Shown: piece by piece, positions 10,065 through 20,612 of the stretch | Layout: each line of letters opens with the position of its first letter | Numbering within the stretch: the first letter of the stretch is position 1 | Origin: Cryptomeria japonica | Taxonomy: Eukaryota > Streptophyta > Pinopsida > Cupressales > Cupressaceae | Direction: 5' to 3' | Length of the DNA: 64,000 nucleotides | Assembly: GCF_030272615.1 (NCBI RefSeq) | Contig: NC_081407.1 | Location: 146,567,744-146,631,743, forward strand | Translations under genes and position numbers: made by a program | Notes under the pieces: model-generated | Databases searched by the model: none | What the model saw: only the letters and a program-made list of their open reading frames with translations | What the model was told of the DNA's origin: nothing

Positions 10065-12347
10065 ATGGGTTCTTCTAAGTTTCCTCTCTTAACTCCACAT
10101 AATTATGCTACTTGGAAAATTGATGCATGGAGTAAACTTATGGAAAAAGGACTCACTCATTACATTGATGGAACTATTGTTGCTCCAGCTGATCCTAAGG
10201 CTGATCCAGTTGGTCACTTAGATTGGCTCACTAAAAATATCATGGCAATTGGTACCTTAAGAAAGTATGTATCAAAGGATCTCATATTTCATATTGAGAA
10301 ATGCACTCTAATCAAGGATGCTTGGCAAAAGTTTCAAGACTTGTATGGTCAAGTTGATGAGATTAGGGGATATCAAATTGATAGTGATCTCACCATGTTA
10401 GATCCCAAGAACTTTGATACTATACAAGATTATGTCACTAAGGCAAATGAGTTGAGGGCACAACTCAAAGATTGTGGCATTGATAAAAAGGATACTCAAT
10501 TGATATTCAACTTGATAGGCAAGCTTCCACAAGAATATGCAGCATTTGTTTCTAGTTTCCAAACTCATAGAATGACAATGGGTTCAAGCTACAAAATGCC
10601 TACATTTGATGCTTTCAATGAAATGTTGATGATGGAACAAACTAAGTTGATAAGCATGGGCATTCTTAAGACTTCTTCTAAGTCTCAAGCATTGGTGGCA
10701 AATCAAGGAAACAAAGGAAATCAAGGAAAGGACAACTCAAACAAGAAAAAATGGCAATCAAAGCCTAAGGACAAAGCATCATCTTCTCCACAACAAGGAG
10801 ATTCATCTTCTTCCAAGAAAGATAATTCACCAAAGAGAGAGAGACCTACTTGTGCTTATTGTAAAAAGATTGGTCATGAGGAACATCGTTGCCATACTAA
10901 GAAGATTGATGAGCTCACGCATATCATCAAAAAGCATAACATTGATTTGCCTAAAGTCTACAAGAAGGATGATTCATCAACTTCCACTTCCTCACATTCA
11001 AAAGGAAAAGGGCAAGCATTCATGGCTTCTACAAGTGGAAAAACTCACTCTTTTGGAACAAGAAAAGGACAAGCTCTATGTGCTACAACAAATCATACTT
11101 CAGAGAGATGGCTTCTAGATTCAGGGGCTTCTCATCATATGGCATCTTCACAGTCTATGTTCTCTACATTTGAGCCTTGCACCATGCCACAGATTTTGAT
11201 GGGCAATCATACATACATGGATGTGATTGGGAAAGGATCTATTGACATTGGGGATAACTCCTTCAATGATGTGTTGTGTGTACCCCACTTGACAAACAAT
11301 CTCCTTTCTATCTATCAAATCACACATGGCGCAACTAAGAAAGTTGTGGAGTTCACACCTGACTCAGTTTTTATTAGAGACATGGAGACTAGAGCTATCA
11401 TTGCGACTGGGGTGGTTGATCATGCATCTCGGTTATACTCCTTTTCAGATTTTGTTGATGATGATGATTTCACATTTGATGATTCTACACATGTTGATCA
11501 CACTTATTGTGATGATTCAGATTTTGAGGAGAACTTTGGACACTTGAACTTGGGGATTCTCACATGTAACCCCGTTCTTGAGTCTTGTACTTCATCTTCT
11601 CATATTGATATCACATCACCTATTGCACCTGATGATGCAGACAGTGCGACAGTTTTGCCTTCATGTGATTCAGTGCAGCAGGATATACATTGTCTTCCAG
11701 CTTCAGATTCATGGGATGATTACATGACAGATATTGCAGGTTTGTTTGTGGAATCCTACATTGCAGATTTGGGAGACATCATTGATGACATACATCTTCT
11801 CTTTGATGAAGATGATCCTTCTTCGATTGTTGCGAGGGCACACTCTGACCCTCTTGTTCATTCTCTACATGATCATTCTTTCGAGGTTGACATGATTGTG
11901 GATACTTATGTACAGCAGTTGGAGGAGGTCTCTTTATTCTTTGAGGAGACACATGAGTCTTTGGACATTGTTCTACATCCATCTCCACTAGATGTTGGAG
12001 TTCCTTTTTCAGCAGTATGGCACAGTTTACCATCTTTGGAAGGGGTATCTTTTAGCATCGACATGGGGACACTTGAGCAGTTTTCAGAGATTCCTTTCAT
12101 CATGAGTTTTCTTCATACATCTTCCCTTCATGATTGGGGAGACTTCATGGATACACCTTTGGTTTTGTTTCTTCCTAAGGGGAGGAATGTTGTTCGACGT
12201 TCGTGGAGCAGTTTCTTCATACATCGAGCTTCTATCATTGGTGCAGATTCTTCATTGAGGGATGATCACAGTTTGACTTCTCTTCTTCTCTCATATGGGG
12301 GGGACTATTTCCTCACATGGGGTTTTGTTCCTCACAAACTTCTTTGA
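10065..12347 (+). CDS. Copia-type Gag-protease polyprotein with acidic C-terminal extension
   Basis: This is an intact frame of 760 residues from the ATG at 10,065. An upstream in-frame extension to 10,017 lacks an ATG, and 'MGSSKFPLLTPHNYATW' is a typical copia Gag start. The N-terminal ~220 residues are a UBN2/copia Gag. A basic Ser/Lys-rich linker leads to a zinc knuckle, CAYCKKIGHEEHRC (CX2CX4HX4C), near residue 265. The retropepsin site WLLDSGASHH is near residue 350, followed by the 'VLCVPHLTNNLLS' segment and a short 'GHLNL' piece resembling the GAG-pre-integrase domain. Integrase and reverse transcriptase are replaced by about 270 residues rich in Asp, Ser and His that I do not recognise. 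The absence of stops and the identical LTRs suggest it may still be expressed. It would form particles and process itself, but needs another element's polymerase. Confidence 0.9.
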   Translation: MGSSKFPLLTPHNYATWKIDAWSKLMEKGLTHYIDGTIVAPADPKADPVGHLDWLTKNIMAIGTLRKYVSKDLIFHIEKCTLIKDAWQKFQDLYGQVDEIRGYQIDSDLTMLDPKNFDTIQDYVTKANELRAQLKDCGIDKKDTQLIFNLIGKLPQEYAAFVSSFQTHRMTMGSSYKMPTFDAFNEMLMMEQTKLISMGILKTSSKSQALVANQGNKGNQGKDNSNKKKWQSKPKDKASSSPQQGDSSSSKKDNSPKRERPTCAYCKKIGHEEHRCHTKKIDELTHIIKKHNIDLPKVYKKDDSSTSTSSHSKGKGQAFMASTSGKTHSFGTRKGQALCATTNHTSERWLLDSGASHHMASSQSMFSTFEPCTMPQILMGNHTYMDVIGKGSIDIGDNSFNDVLCVPHLTNNLLSIYQITHGATKKVVEFTPDSVFIRDMETRAIIATGVVDHASRLYSFSDFVDDDDFTFDDSTHVDHTYCDDSDFEENFGHLNLGILTCNPVLESCTSSSHIDITSPIAPDDADSATVLPSCDSVQQDIHCLPASDSWDDYMTDIAGLFVESYIADLGDIIDDIHLLFDEDDPSSIVARAHSDPLVHSLHDHSFEVDMIVDTYVQQLEEVSLFFEETHESLDIVLHPSPLDVGVPFSAVWHSLPSLEGVSFSIDMGTLEQFSEIPFIMSFLHTSSLHDWGDFMDTPLVLFLPKGRNVVRRSWSSFFIHRASIIGADSSLRDDHSLTSLLLSYGGDYFLTWGFVPHKLL

Positions 12348-12569
12348 GAGTTCTCTTGTATAGCTTTCATCTCTTTTTTGGGGGAGGGTTTTTTCCCATT
12401 GGGTTTTTCTCTCTTTCCCCACTTTGTGAGAGATTTCATTGCATTGGTTTGCATGCATTTGCATTTGTGCATGGGTACCTAACATGGCCTCGTAGCCGGG
12501 ACCCATCTTGCATTGCTTAGTTGCATTGTAGACTTAAGTGCATTCCCCTAAGTTGCACTTAAGGGGGGG
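12348..12569 (+). other. 3' untranslated part and polypurine tract of the young copia element
   Basis: The 220 bases after the stop lead to 'cacttaaggggggg' at about 12,556-12,569, the polypurine tract directly before the 3' LTR. Related sequence ('gggtacctaacatggcctcgtagccgggaccca') occurs before the LTRs at 451 and 41,657, which ties the three elements into one wider group. Confidence 0.75.
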
Positions 12570-13063
12570 TGTTGGTGTAAATAATTATTCATCATGGATA
12601 TTATTACACTTACTTAAGTTTACTTAGGATAATGCATTTCATAGTAGTTTGGATATGAGACACTTGGGTGTTTGTGCCACATTGGGATAGTGTGTGTAGG
12701 AGAAATTCCACCTCTTATGGTGTTGATCTTGTTATTACACTATCATATCCACTTATTGTGGAGTGATAATTCCACCTTCGGTGGGTGATCCACCTCATGT
12801 GGAATATTGTATTATTTCTCCTACCTACCCACACCTATTTCCTACCTACCCTTGTTTCTTATTGAGCCACATGTCATACTTGTGTGCTCATACATATCCC
12901 TAGCCTTGCCTATATAAGCAGGCTCATCTACATTGTATGGAACTACCTAATCCAGTTAATCATTGATCATTTTCTATTAATGAGAATACAGTTTATTCTT
13001 GTCCCATATTATGTCTCTTTCATGTACATTTCAATGACTTCTTGATCTTGGCAAAATCCAACA
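12570..13063 (+). repeat. 3' LTR of the young copia element (494 bp)
   Basis: It is identical by eye to the 5' LTR. It ends at 13,063 and is followed by the target-site duplication ATGGG. Confidence 0.95.
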
Positions 13064-13068
13064 ATGGG

Positions 13069-13461
13069 AATGGGTAAGTTTATTATGAACGAATAGGTTG
13101 TGAGTGTGTGCAAAGTGAAAGGATGAAAGTGAATCCTGAAGGAGGGAGGAGCAATGTCTCTATGCATGGTGCTGGTGACCCAGTTTTCACCATGGTACTT
13201 GCCCAGGGCGCCACCGAAGTGGTTTTCACCGTTGGACGAAATTATTTCTCTTTACTTTTTTCAATTTTTCAATTGTTTTTTGTGTCACAAGGTGCCTATT
13301 TGCCAGGTTTTCACCGAGTAACAATTTTTTTTTGTTTTATAATTTTTGTTTGTATTTTTGAATTTTTTTATTTTTTTGTATTTTTTTATTTTTTTATTTT
13401 TTTGTATTTTTGAATTTATTTTTATTTTTTTGTATTTTTTGAATTAGGATATTCCAAAGAG
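13069..13461 (-). other. Non-coding segment of gypsy element 1 with T-rich tract
   Basis: This lies between the pol remnant stop and the copia insertion. About 13,315-13,445 is almost pure T with scattered A and G (A-rich in the element's sense strand). The 101-residue frame at 13,108 on the plus strand is Phe-rich because of that tract and is not coding. Confidence 0.6.
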
Positions 13462-16400
13462 CTATGTGTAGAACCTGCAAAGGTGCATGCTGTTGATAGG
13501 ATCCTCCAAAGGTTCACCTTCTGTAGTTGAGAGTTGATATGCCCCAGATCCATATGCTGCTGTGATGATGTAAGGACCAAGCCAGTTTGGTTTGAATTTG
13601 CCCTTCTTCTCTTTGTCTTGTTGATTTTTAGGGTTTTCCATGAGAACCAGGTCACCTACCTCAAATGTGCGACGCTTGACTTTATGATTGTAACTGCATT
13701 GTTCCTTGACTGAATGATGTGTAGCTTGAGTGACTGTCTTCCTTGATAAAGGAATTGAGATAAAATTACTAGTGTGTGGACTACGTAGGCCCATATGCAT
13801 GTCCCCTGAAGAAGTTTGGGCATCACTGATAGAAAAGTCCTTCGAGGAAGCTCCATTAAAGGTCCATGATGTATCACTAGAAGGGAATGGATGTGTGAAA
13901 CAAGTGGATGAGTGATGAAGGCTTGTGATTGCAAAAAGAAGTGAAAGTAGGATAGCATGATGGAGACTTAGGATCAACAAGTATGCTTTTTGACTTAAAA
14001 TTTTAGAACTTTTGCCTCCAGTTATTTTAATATTAGGGGAGATCAACTCTTGTTCTTTTTCTTTCATAGGATTTTTATCCTTGACTTTGATTTTTTTAGA
14101 GTCCAATAGCTTTTGATTTGGATTTGGACTAAAGGACTTTTCTTTATTATTGACTTTTAGATTTTTCTTTTCAAAGCTTGATTTTTCATCCTCGATGAGT
14201 AAGGGCTTTTGTAATTCTTGTTGATCCAAGTCTAGAAGTGGAGTGGAAATGGAATGAGTGGATGATATGGTAAAGCTATGTGAGTTATCAAGAGGGCTGG
14301 CAATACGCTCAATAGATTCTTCTCTAGAACCACTCTTAGGACTATTGATATCAAGAGATGCTTGCACCACTAGAGGAGATTTGCATTTAGACTTAGTAGC
14401 CACAACACTAGGTGGTTCACACCCAATTCCTTGGCATTTCAAATTGTTTATAGATTGTTCTTGTCGACTGAATGTCTTAGGAGATAGTGGGAGTTGATCG
14501 ACATGACAGATATACTCACCACATCCCATGTCTTTAAAATTGAACTTTTCTTTGAGCTCTGCTTGTTTTGATGTAGAAGCTTTCAAGGATTCTGGATCCA
14601 CATATGCCGATGAAGGAATAGCCTCTCGATTGACTGGGATTGTTATTTCTAATCGAGGTTGCAGATTGTTGCAATATATGAATGAATTTGGATCCGCTTT
14701 GATGGTCACTTCAACTCCATTGTGTGGAAACTTGATACATTGATGATATGTACATGGGACTGTGCTCATTTCATGAATCCATGGGCATCCCAAGAGTATG
14801 TTGTATGTGAGATCTAGATCAAGGACTTGACAAACCACATCCTTTTTAACTGGCCCAACTCTGAGGGGCAAGGTGATTGTGCCTTTGGATGATTGCTCTT
14901 CATCATCATATGATTTGATGGTAATTTTGTTTGTAGAATTCACAGCTTTGTCAGAATATCCCAATTGTTTAATAGTGCTCAATGTACAAATGTTTAGACC
15001 TGCTCCTCCATCTATTAGGACTCGTTTGATTCTATGTTTGTGTATGAAGGCTTCAATGTGTAGTGGTGCATTATGTGGCTGACTTACAGAGGCGTCATTG
15101 GCTTCTGTGAATGTAAGGGAATGTGGAATGGAAAGGTATCCCACCATGGCTTGAAACTGGTCCACGTTCAGATTAGTAGGAACAACAGTTTCTCTCAAGA
15201 TTTTGTCAAGAACAGCTTTATGTGCAGGGGATATGCGTAAAAGCTCAAGGATGGAGATGAGCGCGGGTGTTTTCCCTAATTGTTCTACAAGATCGTACTC
15301 AGGCTTGGTTGATGAGGAAGCGGTGTTTTTGGCTGGAGCACCTTGCAAAGTGAATTTACCTCGATGAGTTGTAACATTACATTCAGAGGTTGGTTCGGAA
15401 GAAGATCCAACACCTTTTAGGACAATCTTGGGTCTCCGGGTAGAATTCTCAGGGTTTTTGTCCTTGATGATAATGGTAGAGACATAATTGTCCATCGAGA
15501 TGTGATTGATGGTTGAATCATAGTTATAAGATGCTCTGGTATAGTTGGTTTGGTCATCTGTGGCTTTAGCTTTTCCCTTGTCATGTTTTGGGAATGGTTC
15601 CTTAAACATCTCATGTTCTTGATTGGATGAGTGTCCTTCAATCTCAATGTCACCTCTATCAATAAGATCTTGTATTATGTTCTTCAATCAATGACAATTT
15701 CCTGTCTTATGACCCTTGCTCTTATGAAATTCACAATATTCGTCATCATTCCACCAATTTGGTTTGACCTTTGGTTCATATGGAGGAAAATCTGGAACTG
15801 TGATTACTTTGTTTGCCACTAGCTTCTTGAAAACTGACTCAAGTGGTTCTCCCAATGGAGTATACTTCCTTCGCGATCTAGAAGTTGTTTGAGTGTTCAC
15901 TTGATTGTTTGTAGAGCTTGATCCCGAAAAAATGAATTTGGGTCACACTGTATTGGCATCAACAACACCATCATTGACTGTGTTCTTGTTTTTATTCCAA
16001 AATCTTGGCTTGTCTTTTCCTTTAAAGTCATCTTTGTTTTCCTTGAATATCTTAATGAATCCTTGTTCAATTAGGACCTTCTCTATTGCTAAGCCTTTTT
16101 CAATGACGTCCTTGAAGGTGGACAAACAAGCTTTCCTTAGATCATAGCCAATGTCTTTGTTAACATTCTGGGTGAACATTTCTACCATTTGTTTTTGTGG
16201 AATTTCACAAGAGCATCTGCTAGCTAGATTCCTCCATCTTTGTAAAAATGATGAAAAAGACTCTCCATCTTTTTGCTTGGTGTTGCACAAAGTAGTGACT
16301 GATATGTCTGTCTCTATGTTGTAGGAGAAATGTTGAATAAATGCCTCTGCTAAGTCACCCCATGAATTAATACCAGGTGGGAGTTGGGAGAACCATTCCA

Positions 16401-17580
16401 TAGCTTGATCACCTAGGCTTTGTGGGAATAATCTCATCAAATATGTCTCTTCTGCTACTACCTCAATGCAAGCTGTGAAAAACTGTCTTATGTGTGCCTT
16501 AGGATCCCCTTTTCCTCTATACTTATCGAATTTAGGTGTCACAAAGTGTGTAGGAAAAGGAGGCATTGGAATGCTCTTGTCAAATGGATAAGGACATATG
16601 TCTCTCATTGTGTATGTTGGCTTCGGTGTATTTATGTCCTCCATTTTCTTTTGTAAGTCCTTGATTTGTTGCTCCAAATTGTTCTTAGGTGGAGATCGAC
16701 TTCTTGGACCATACCCTATGCTTGAGGCACCAATTGGAGGAGGAGCATGTTGCATATATGGATGATATTGATCATACACATGTTCATATGGAGGAGGTCT
16801 ATAGTGATGCTGCATATATGGACCACTTGGTATAGATTCATGTTGAGGAACGAAATATCTATTTTGTCCATGTATACCATACTCTACAGGCATGTCATGT
16901 TCTAATGTGTTGCCCCCAAATTTGACACGGGGTTTCCTTGTGTCCAAATTTTGAGCATGCCTTTGAATATCCAATTGCTTTGGTGGTTGATCCTTAGCAT
17001 TGGTATGTGATTGAGCATATTTCTCTGCATAAGACTTCCATAATGGTCCGCGAAGATGAGTATCATATGCTTGACCATGTGTATGTGGGACCTCTGGTTT
17101 TTGAAACAAAGATGATGGTGATTTAGGCACAAGATGTGGTCTTCTATTGCCTCCACTATTAGGCCTTCTTTGATCCATGTTGGAGTGAGTTTGTTGCAAA
17201 GGCCGATTTTCCATTATTTGAGACATGTCAAAATCATGAGGTATCTTGGCTCCACTTTGTGCCATCATTTGTAAGAAGTATTGTCTATCCCTCCTCATTA
17301 TTTCCTCAACCAATCAATTGAAACGGGGATCCATAATAGATTCTTCCACATCTGCTGAATGCACAGAAAAATTGTCCATATTGTCATTGTGTGTATCATT
17401 GTTGTTTGTAGTGTCCATGTTCTCAACATTTGGAATGTTTCTATAGGCATCCATGTCAGGTAATGTAGTATGATCAGAATTGAAAAAGATATCATTGTCA
17501 TACTCATAAGAACTCATGTTTGCGGACTCTTGAGCCTCTTTAGTTTCTCTCCTAGATTTTTGAAGACGGGTTTCAACCAT
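13462..17580 (-). pseudogene. Gypsy element 1 Gag-protease with fused integrase C-terminus (three TGA stops)
   Basis: A single minus-strand frame runs from the ATG at 17,580 to 13,462, broken only by TGA at 17,314, 15,943 and 15,688. Part 1 (17,580-17,314) is the N-terminus, MVETRLQKSRRE. Part 2 holds Retrotrans_gag ('LGDQAMEWFSQLPPG', 'FSSFLQRWRNLA'). A knuckle-like CEFHKSKGHKTGNC precedes the third stop. The last part (741 residues) has a Tat/Ogre-type retropepsin with LIDGGAGLNI (Asp at residue 226), the flap region and 'ILLGCPWIHEM'. After about 330 residues without a recognised domain come the final ~75 residues of a gypsy integrase ('RRTFEVGDLVLMENP', 'GPYIITAAYGSGAYQL'). Reverse transcriptase, RNase H and the integrase core are missing without loss of frame. 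All three stops fit CGA changed to TGA. Confidence 0.85.
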
Positions 17581-18091
17581 GAACTAGGTATTGACCAAGA
17601 TGTGTGAGACTAGATGAAAATGGAAAAAGTATGGAAGACCAAGGGTTGGATGAAATGTAAATGAATCTGAGGTGTACTTGCAATGTCCAAAGTGTAAGAC
17701 CAAGTATGTATGTAGTAGAGTAGGTGTGACTTCCAAAGAGAGGGTAGTTTCTCTTGATGAGGTAAGTTGACCTTGACTCTAAGTAAGACCAAATGAGACC
17801 CAAAGGTGAGAGACCTTGATGAGGGACCACTTAGCAAAATGTTGTTGTATGTAGTGTGTTGACAAAGTATGATGAGGACAAGCAAGTGACCTTTTGACTC
17901 AAGTTTAGACAAATGTGAATGTAATGCAAGGTGTAAAGCAATGATGGACTATGTGAGACCCAAAGACAGGTTGAATGCTAAATGAAACCTTGGAGAAAGG
18001 ACCTAGGAAGCTCAAGAATTCCAAAACTGACTGTGTTTGTTTGCTGAACTGTAACAGTTTTTTGTTTCTTTTTTCTTTTCAATTCTGATCA

Positions 18092-18290
18092 CAGACGCGC
18101 CTGTATACTTCATAGACGCAATTTCCTAACACAGACGTGGTTCTGTTTAACACAGACACGTTTCTGAGATTTTTTGTAAAATGCACTATTGATTTTGGAA
18201 ACACAGACGCGTTTCTGCCCTTCACAGACGCGGTTATATAACACAAACGCTATTATATCAAACACAGATGCGTTTCTGCAAAATTTGTGC
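18092..18290 (-). repeat. CACAGACGCG motif cluster, leader copy 1
   Basis: About eight variant copies of 'acacagacgcg' occur on the plus strand, spaced about 20 bases with one longer gap. In the element's sense strand they read CGCGTCTGTGT. They are opposite in orientation to the array at 3,703-3,990. Confidence 0.8.
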
Positions 18291-19489
18291 AATTTTTTCC
18301 AATCTGTGAAGTTGTTTTGTTGTGACCAAATCTGACTGTTTGACTATTTTTCGTGATAAGAGGACACAGTGTTGATGAAGACCTAATGTTTGCAAGTGTC
18401 TAGACTCAAAATGACTCCAAGAAAAGTGTGTTGTTTGATGTAAAAATGTTTTGCATACACTTGAAGACACAAAAGACACAATGTTTTGCTATTTGGTCTT
18501 GAATGTTTTGAATGTTTAAAATAAGTCAAGCACAATTGTTATGGCTGGCCAAGACAATAGTTGTTGATCCCACAGGAGGTTTTACCCTCGAGGCTACGCT
18601 ATTCAAAGTGGATACTTAGATGCTTGACCTCACTGGCTCCACCCTCGACACTCACTTCTCGGGTCAGCCAAGCATCAGTCCCCACAAAAACTCCCCCTGG
18701 CAAACTTTGTATCTCTACTAAGAACCGTATGTGTGTGGGCCGCTACCAGAGGTCCGACCTCCTACCTCAACAACTAGAAGGATTTGGGCTTCTAAAACAA
18801 AAAGGTGCTAGTAAGGGCATCCGCTCGTGTGGCCATACATGCGGCACTTTCAGCTCTGTAAATACAGAAGGCTCCCAGCTGGTAGGGGTTATGCCCTACA
18901 AATGATCAAATAAATTTGATTAAACGGGTTTATGGGGAGACATAGTGTCGGTATGAACTAATCAGCACATGTTATTCATAGTTTTCACCATGAATATAGT
19001 TATTTATAGTGGTTTGGAAGAAGATGGCTTTTCTATTGCTACCACTTGGGTCGTTCTCTTCTCACTAGTAGTCCTAATGACCACACGGGAAGACAGACCC
19101 TCTAAAGATTAAACAAAAAGAGCCTATTGCTCAAGACACAAAAGACAATGATTCAATTTTAGTGCACCAATTGAAGTGTTTGCTAGTCTATGAAAACAAG
19201 GCACACAATAAAAATTCAAAAACCCTTGCCAAGGACTTGCAACAAAGAGTTGTTAGTAGTTTGGATTGTTTCAAATGATCACCCCTTCCTGCAAGCACAC
19301 AAGTTAGGTAAATTTTAAATCCAAAAGACTTTGTGAAAATAGGGGCCTTCAACAAAATGATTTTGCTTTCAAGACAAGCTGCACCAATTTCGTTAGCTAG
19401 ATCTGAAAATGTTAGCTCAAAATAAACCAGATTTGAAACCTTAAATGCAAAACCCAAAACTAAATCAATAACTCAAAATTTGAAACCGG

Positions 19490-19760
19490 TGCACACAGAC
19501 GCGATTACCTTAGACACAGACGCGATTTTGTGACACAGATGTGGTTCTGTGAGACACAAATGCGTCTCCAAAACCCAGACGTGACTTCTGGACACAGACG
19601 CGTCTAAAAACACTGCAGACGCGCCTTAAGAACACAAACGCAGTTTCCAGAATCTGCAAAATAAAATACTGTCGATAACATAGACGCGGTTCCTGATGTC
19701 GCAGATGCGCCAGAAAATCAAAAACGCGATCCGAAAATACGCAGACGCGAAAATATCAAA
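19490..19760 (-). repeat. CACAGACGCG motif cluster, leader copy 2
   Basis: About 12 variant copies of 'acacagacgcg' (plus strand) run at roughly 20-base spacing, beginning about 100 bases inside the primer site. C-to-T variants (gatgtgg, gatgcg) are frequent. Confidence 0.8.
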
Positions 19761-19839
19761 ATGCTGTCGAAAATGTCAGATCTGCAACTTCAAAACACAA
19801 AATTTGCCACAAGGATGTTAAATGCAAAAAGGGACAAGA

Positions 19840-19857
19840 GTCCCACCAGGCGTGCCA
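19840..19857 (-). promoter_or_regulatory. Putative primer-binding site of gypsy element 1
   Basis: On the minus strand TGGCACGCCTGGTGGGAC starts three bases after the 5' LTR. The position and TGG start fit a tRNA 3' end; I cannot name the tRNA. Confidence 0.55.
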
Positions 19858-19860
19858 AAA

Positions 19861-20607
19861 TGTATATGGTGAAAATGGATAACAACAATGTTGAAAGACT
19901 AAATAGATTCAACCACAAAACCCTAGCCTAACAAAAACAAAAATCCACCATGACATATGAAGATTACCTAAGACAATGCAAATCAAATGAAATCACAAAG
20001 ATTATACCATCACATGTCCAATAGGTTTTGGATCTCCATTGATCTTTGCTTGACATATTTGCTCTCAGATTTTATGTGCACAAGAGCTCAACAAAGAACG
20101 GAATGTGGTTGCAAGTAGGATTGCCTATGTTCAAAAGCGTAGTGTAGTCAAGTAGTCAATAGAGGGGTGCATAGATTGATTGATTAGGGTTGATAATGAA
20201 GGAAGCATCTCCTTATATAGAAGACACTATAAGAAATGGAGGGATAAGATTGAAAGGTGTAAAAGGAAGTCGGCTATGATTAGAGGGTAGGTAAAAGAAA
20301 TAATAAAATAATGAAAGGGGTAGGTAGTGTATGAATTAAGAGATGAATGACATGTGTCATGGGTAGAAAAGGTTAATGAATTAATTAAATAAATAAAGAT
20401 TTATTTAATTAATAGAAGGAGTGGGATCAATTAAATAAATAAGATATTTATTTAATTTAGGAAAAGGATAATTTAAATAAATAAATGTATTTATTTAAAT
20501 GAGAAATAAGGCTAGAAGAGGATAAATGAATTAATTAAATAAATAAAGATTTATTTAATTAATAGAAGAATTAAGCTAATTAGACTGGACAATTTTGGGT
20601 GTCTACA
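19861..20607 (-). repeat. 5' LTR of gypsy element 1 (747 bp)
   Basis: It is paired with 2,403-3,193 and followed on the right by the GATTC target duplication. It has four of the five AT-rich palindromes (20,380-20,563); the fifth was deleted between 'gaagaattaagct' and 'aattagactgg'. Confidence 0.9.
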
Positions 20608-20612
20608 GATTC

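Larger units (their letters stand above)
7864..13063 (+). mobile_element. Full-length, very young copia-type element encoding gag-protease only
   Basis: The two 494-bp LTRs (7,864-8,357 and 12,570-13,063) are identical by eye and begin TGTTGG and end CCAACA. The element is flanked by ATGGG (7,859-7,863 and 13,064-13,068). Directly after the 5' LTR lies TGGTAGCAGAGC (8,358-8,369), a copia primer site for initiator Met-tRNA with one difference from the usual TGGTATCAGAGC. Before the 3' LTR lies 'cacttaaggggggg'. It encodes one intact frame with gag and protease but no integrase or reverse transcriptase, so it is non-autonomous although structurally complete. Identical LTRs imply recent insertion, later than the gypsy host. 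Confidence 0.95.
17581..19838 (-). other. 5' leader of gypsy element 1
   Basis: This long untranslated leader lies between the 5' LTR/primer site and the gag start. It contains two clusters of GACGCG-type motifs (18,092-18,290 and 19,490-19,760). A more GC-balanced segment at 18,560-18,900 and a segment at 19,190-19,460 have short open frames without family resemblance. No gene is supported. Confidence 0.6.
2403..20607 (-). mobile_element. Full-length non-autonomous Ty3/gypsy (Tat/Ogre-like) element, host of a nested copia insertion
   Basis: Two matching LTRs (2,403-3,193 and 19,861-20,607) begin TGTAGACACCC and end CCATATACA on the minus strand. They are flanked by the 5-bp duplication GATTC (2,398-2,402 and 20,608-20,612). 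Next to the right (5') LTR the minus strand reads TTTTGGCACGCCTGGTGGGA, a plausible primer-binding site. Next to the left LTR it has the purine tract CAAAGAGGGGCAAAA. Total length is 18.2 kb, or about 13.0 kb without the nested copia element at 7,864-13,063. It carries gag-protease and an integrase C-terminus, but no reverse transcriptase, RNase H or integrase core. An antisense PMD frame lies near its 3' end. It inserted into LINE ORF1. Confidence 0.9.

Noticed and set aside
13108-13413. 101-codon Phe-rich frame
   Set aside because: Product of a T-rich tract in the non-coding part of gypsy element 1.
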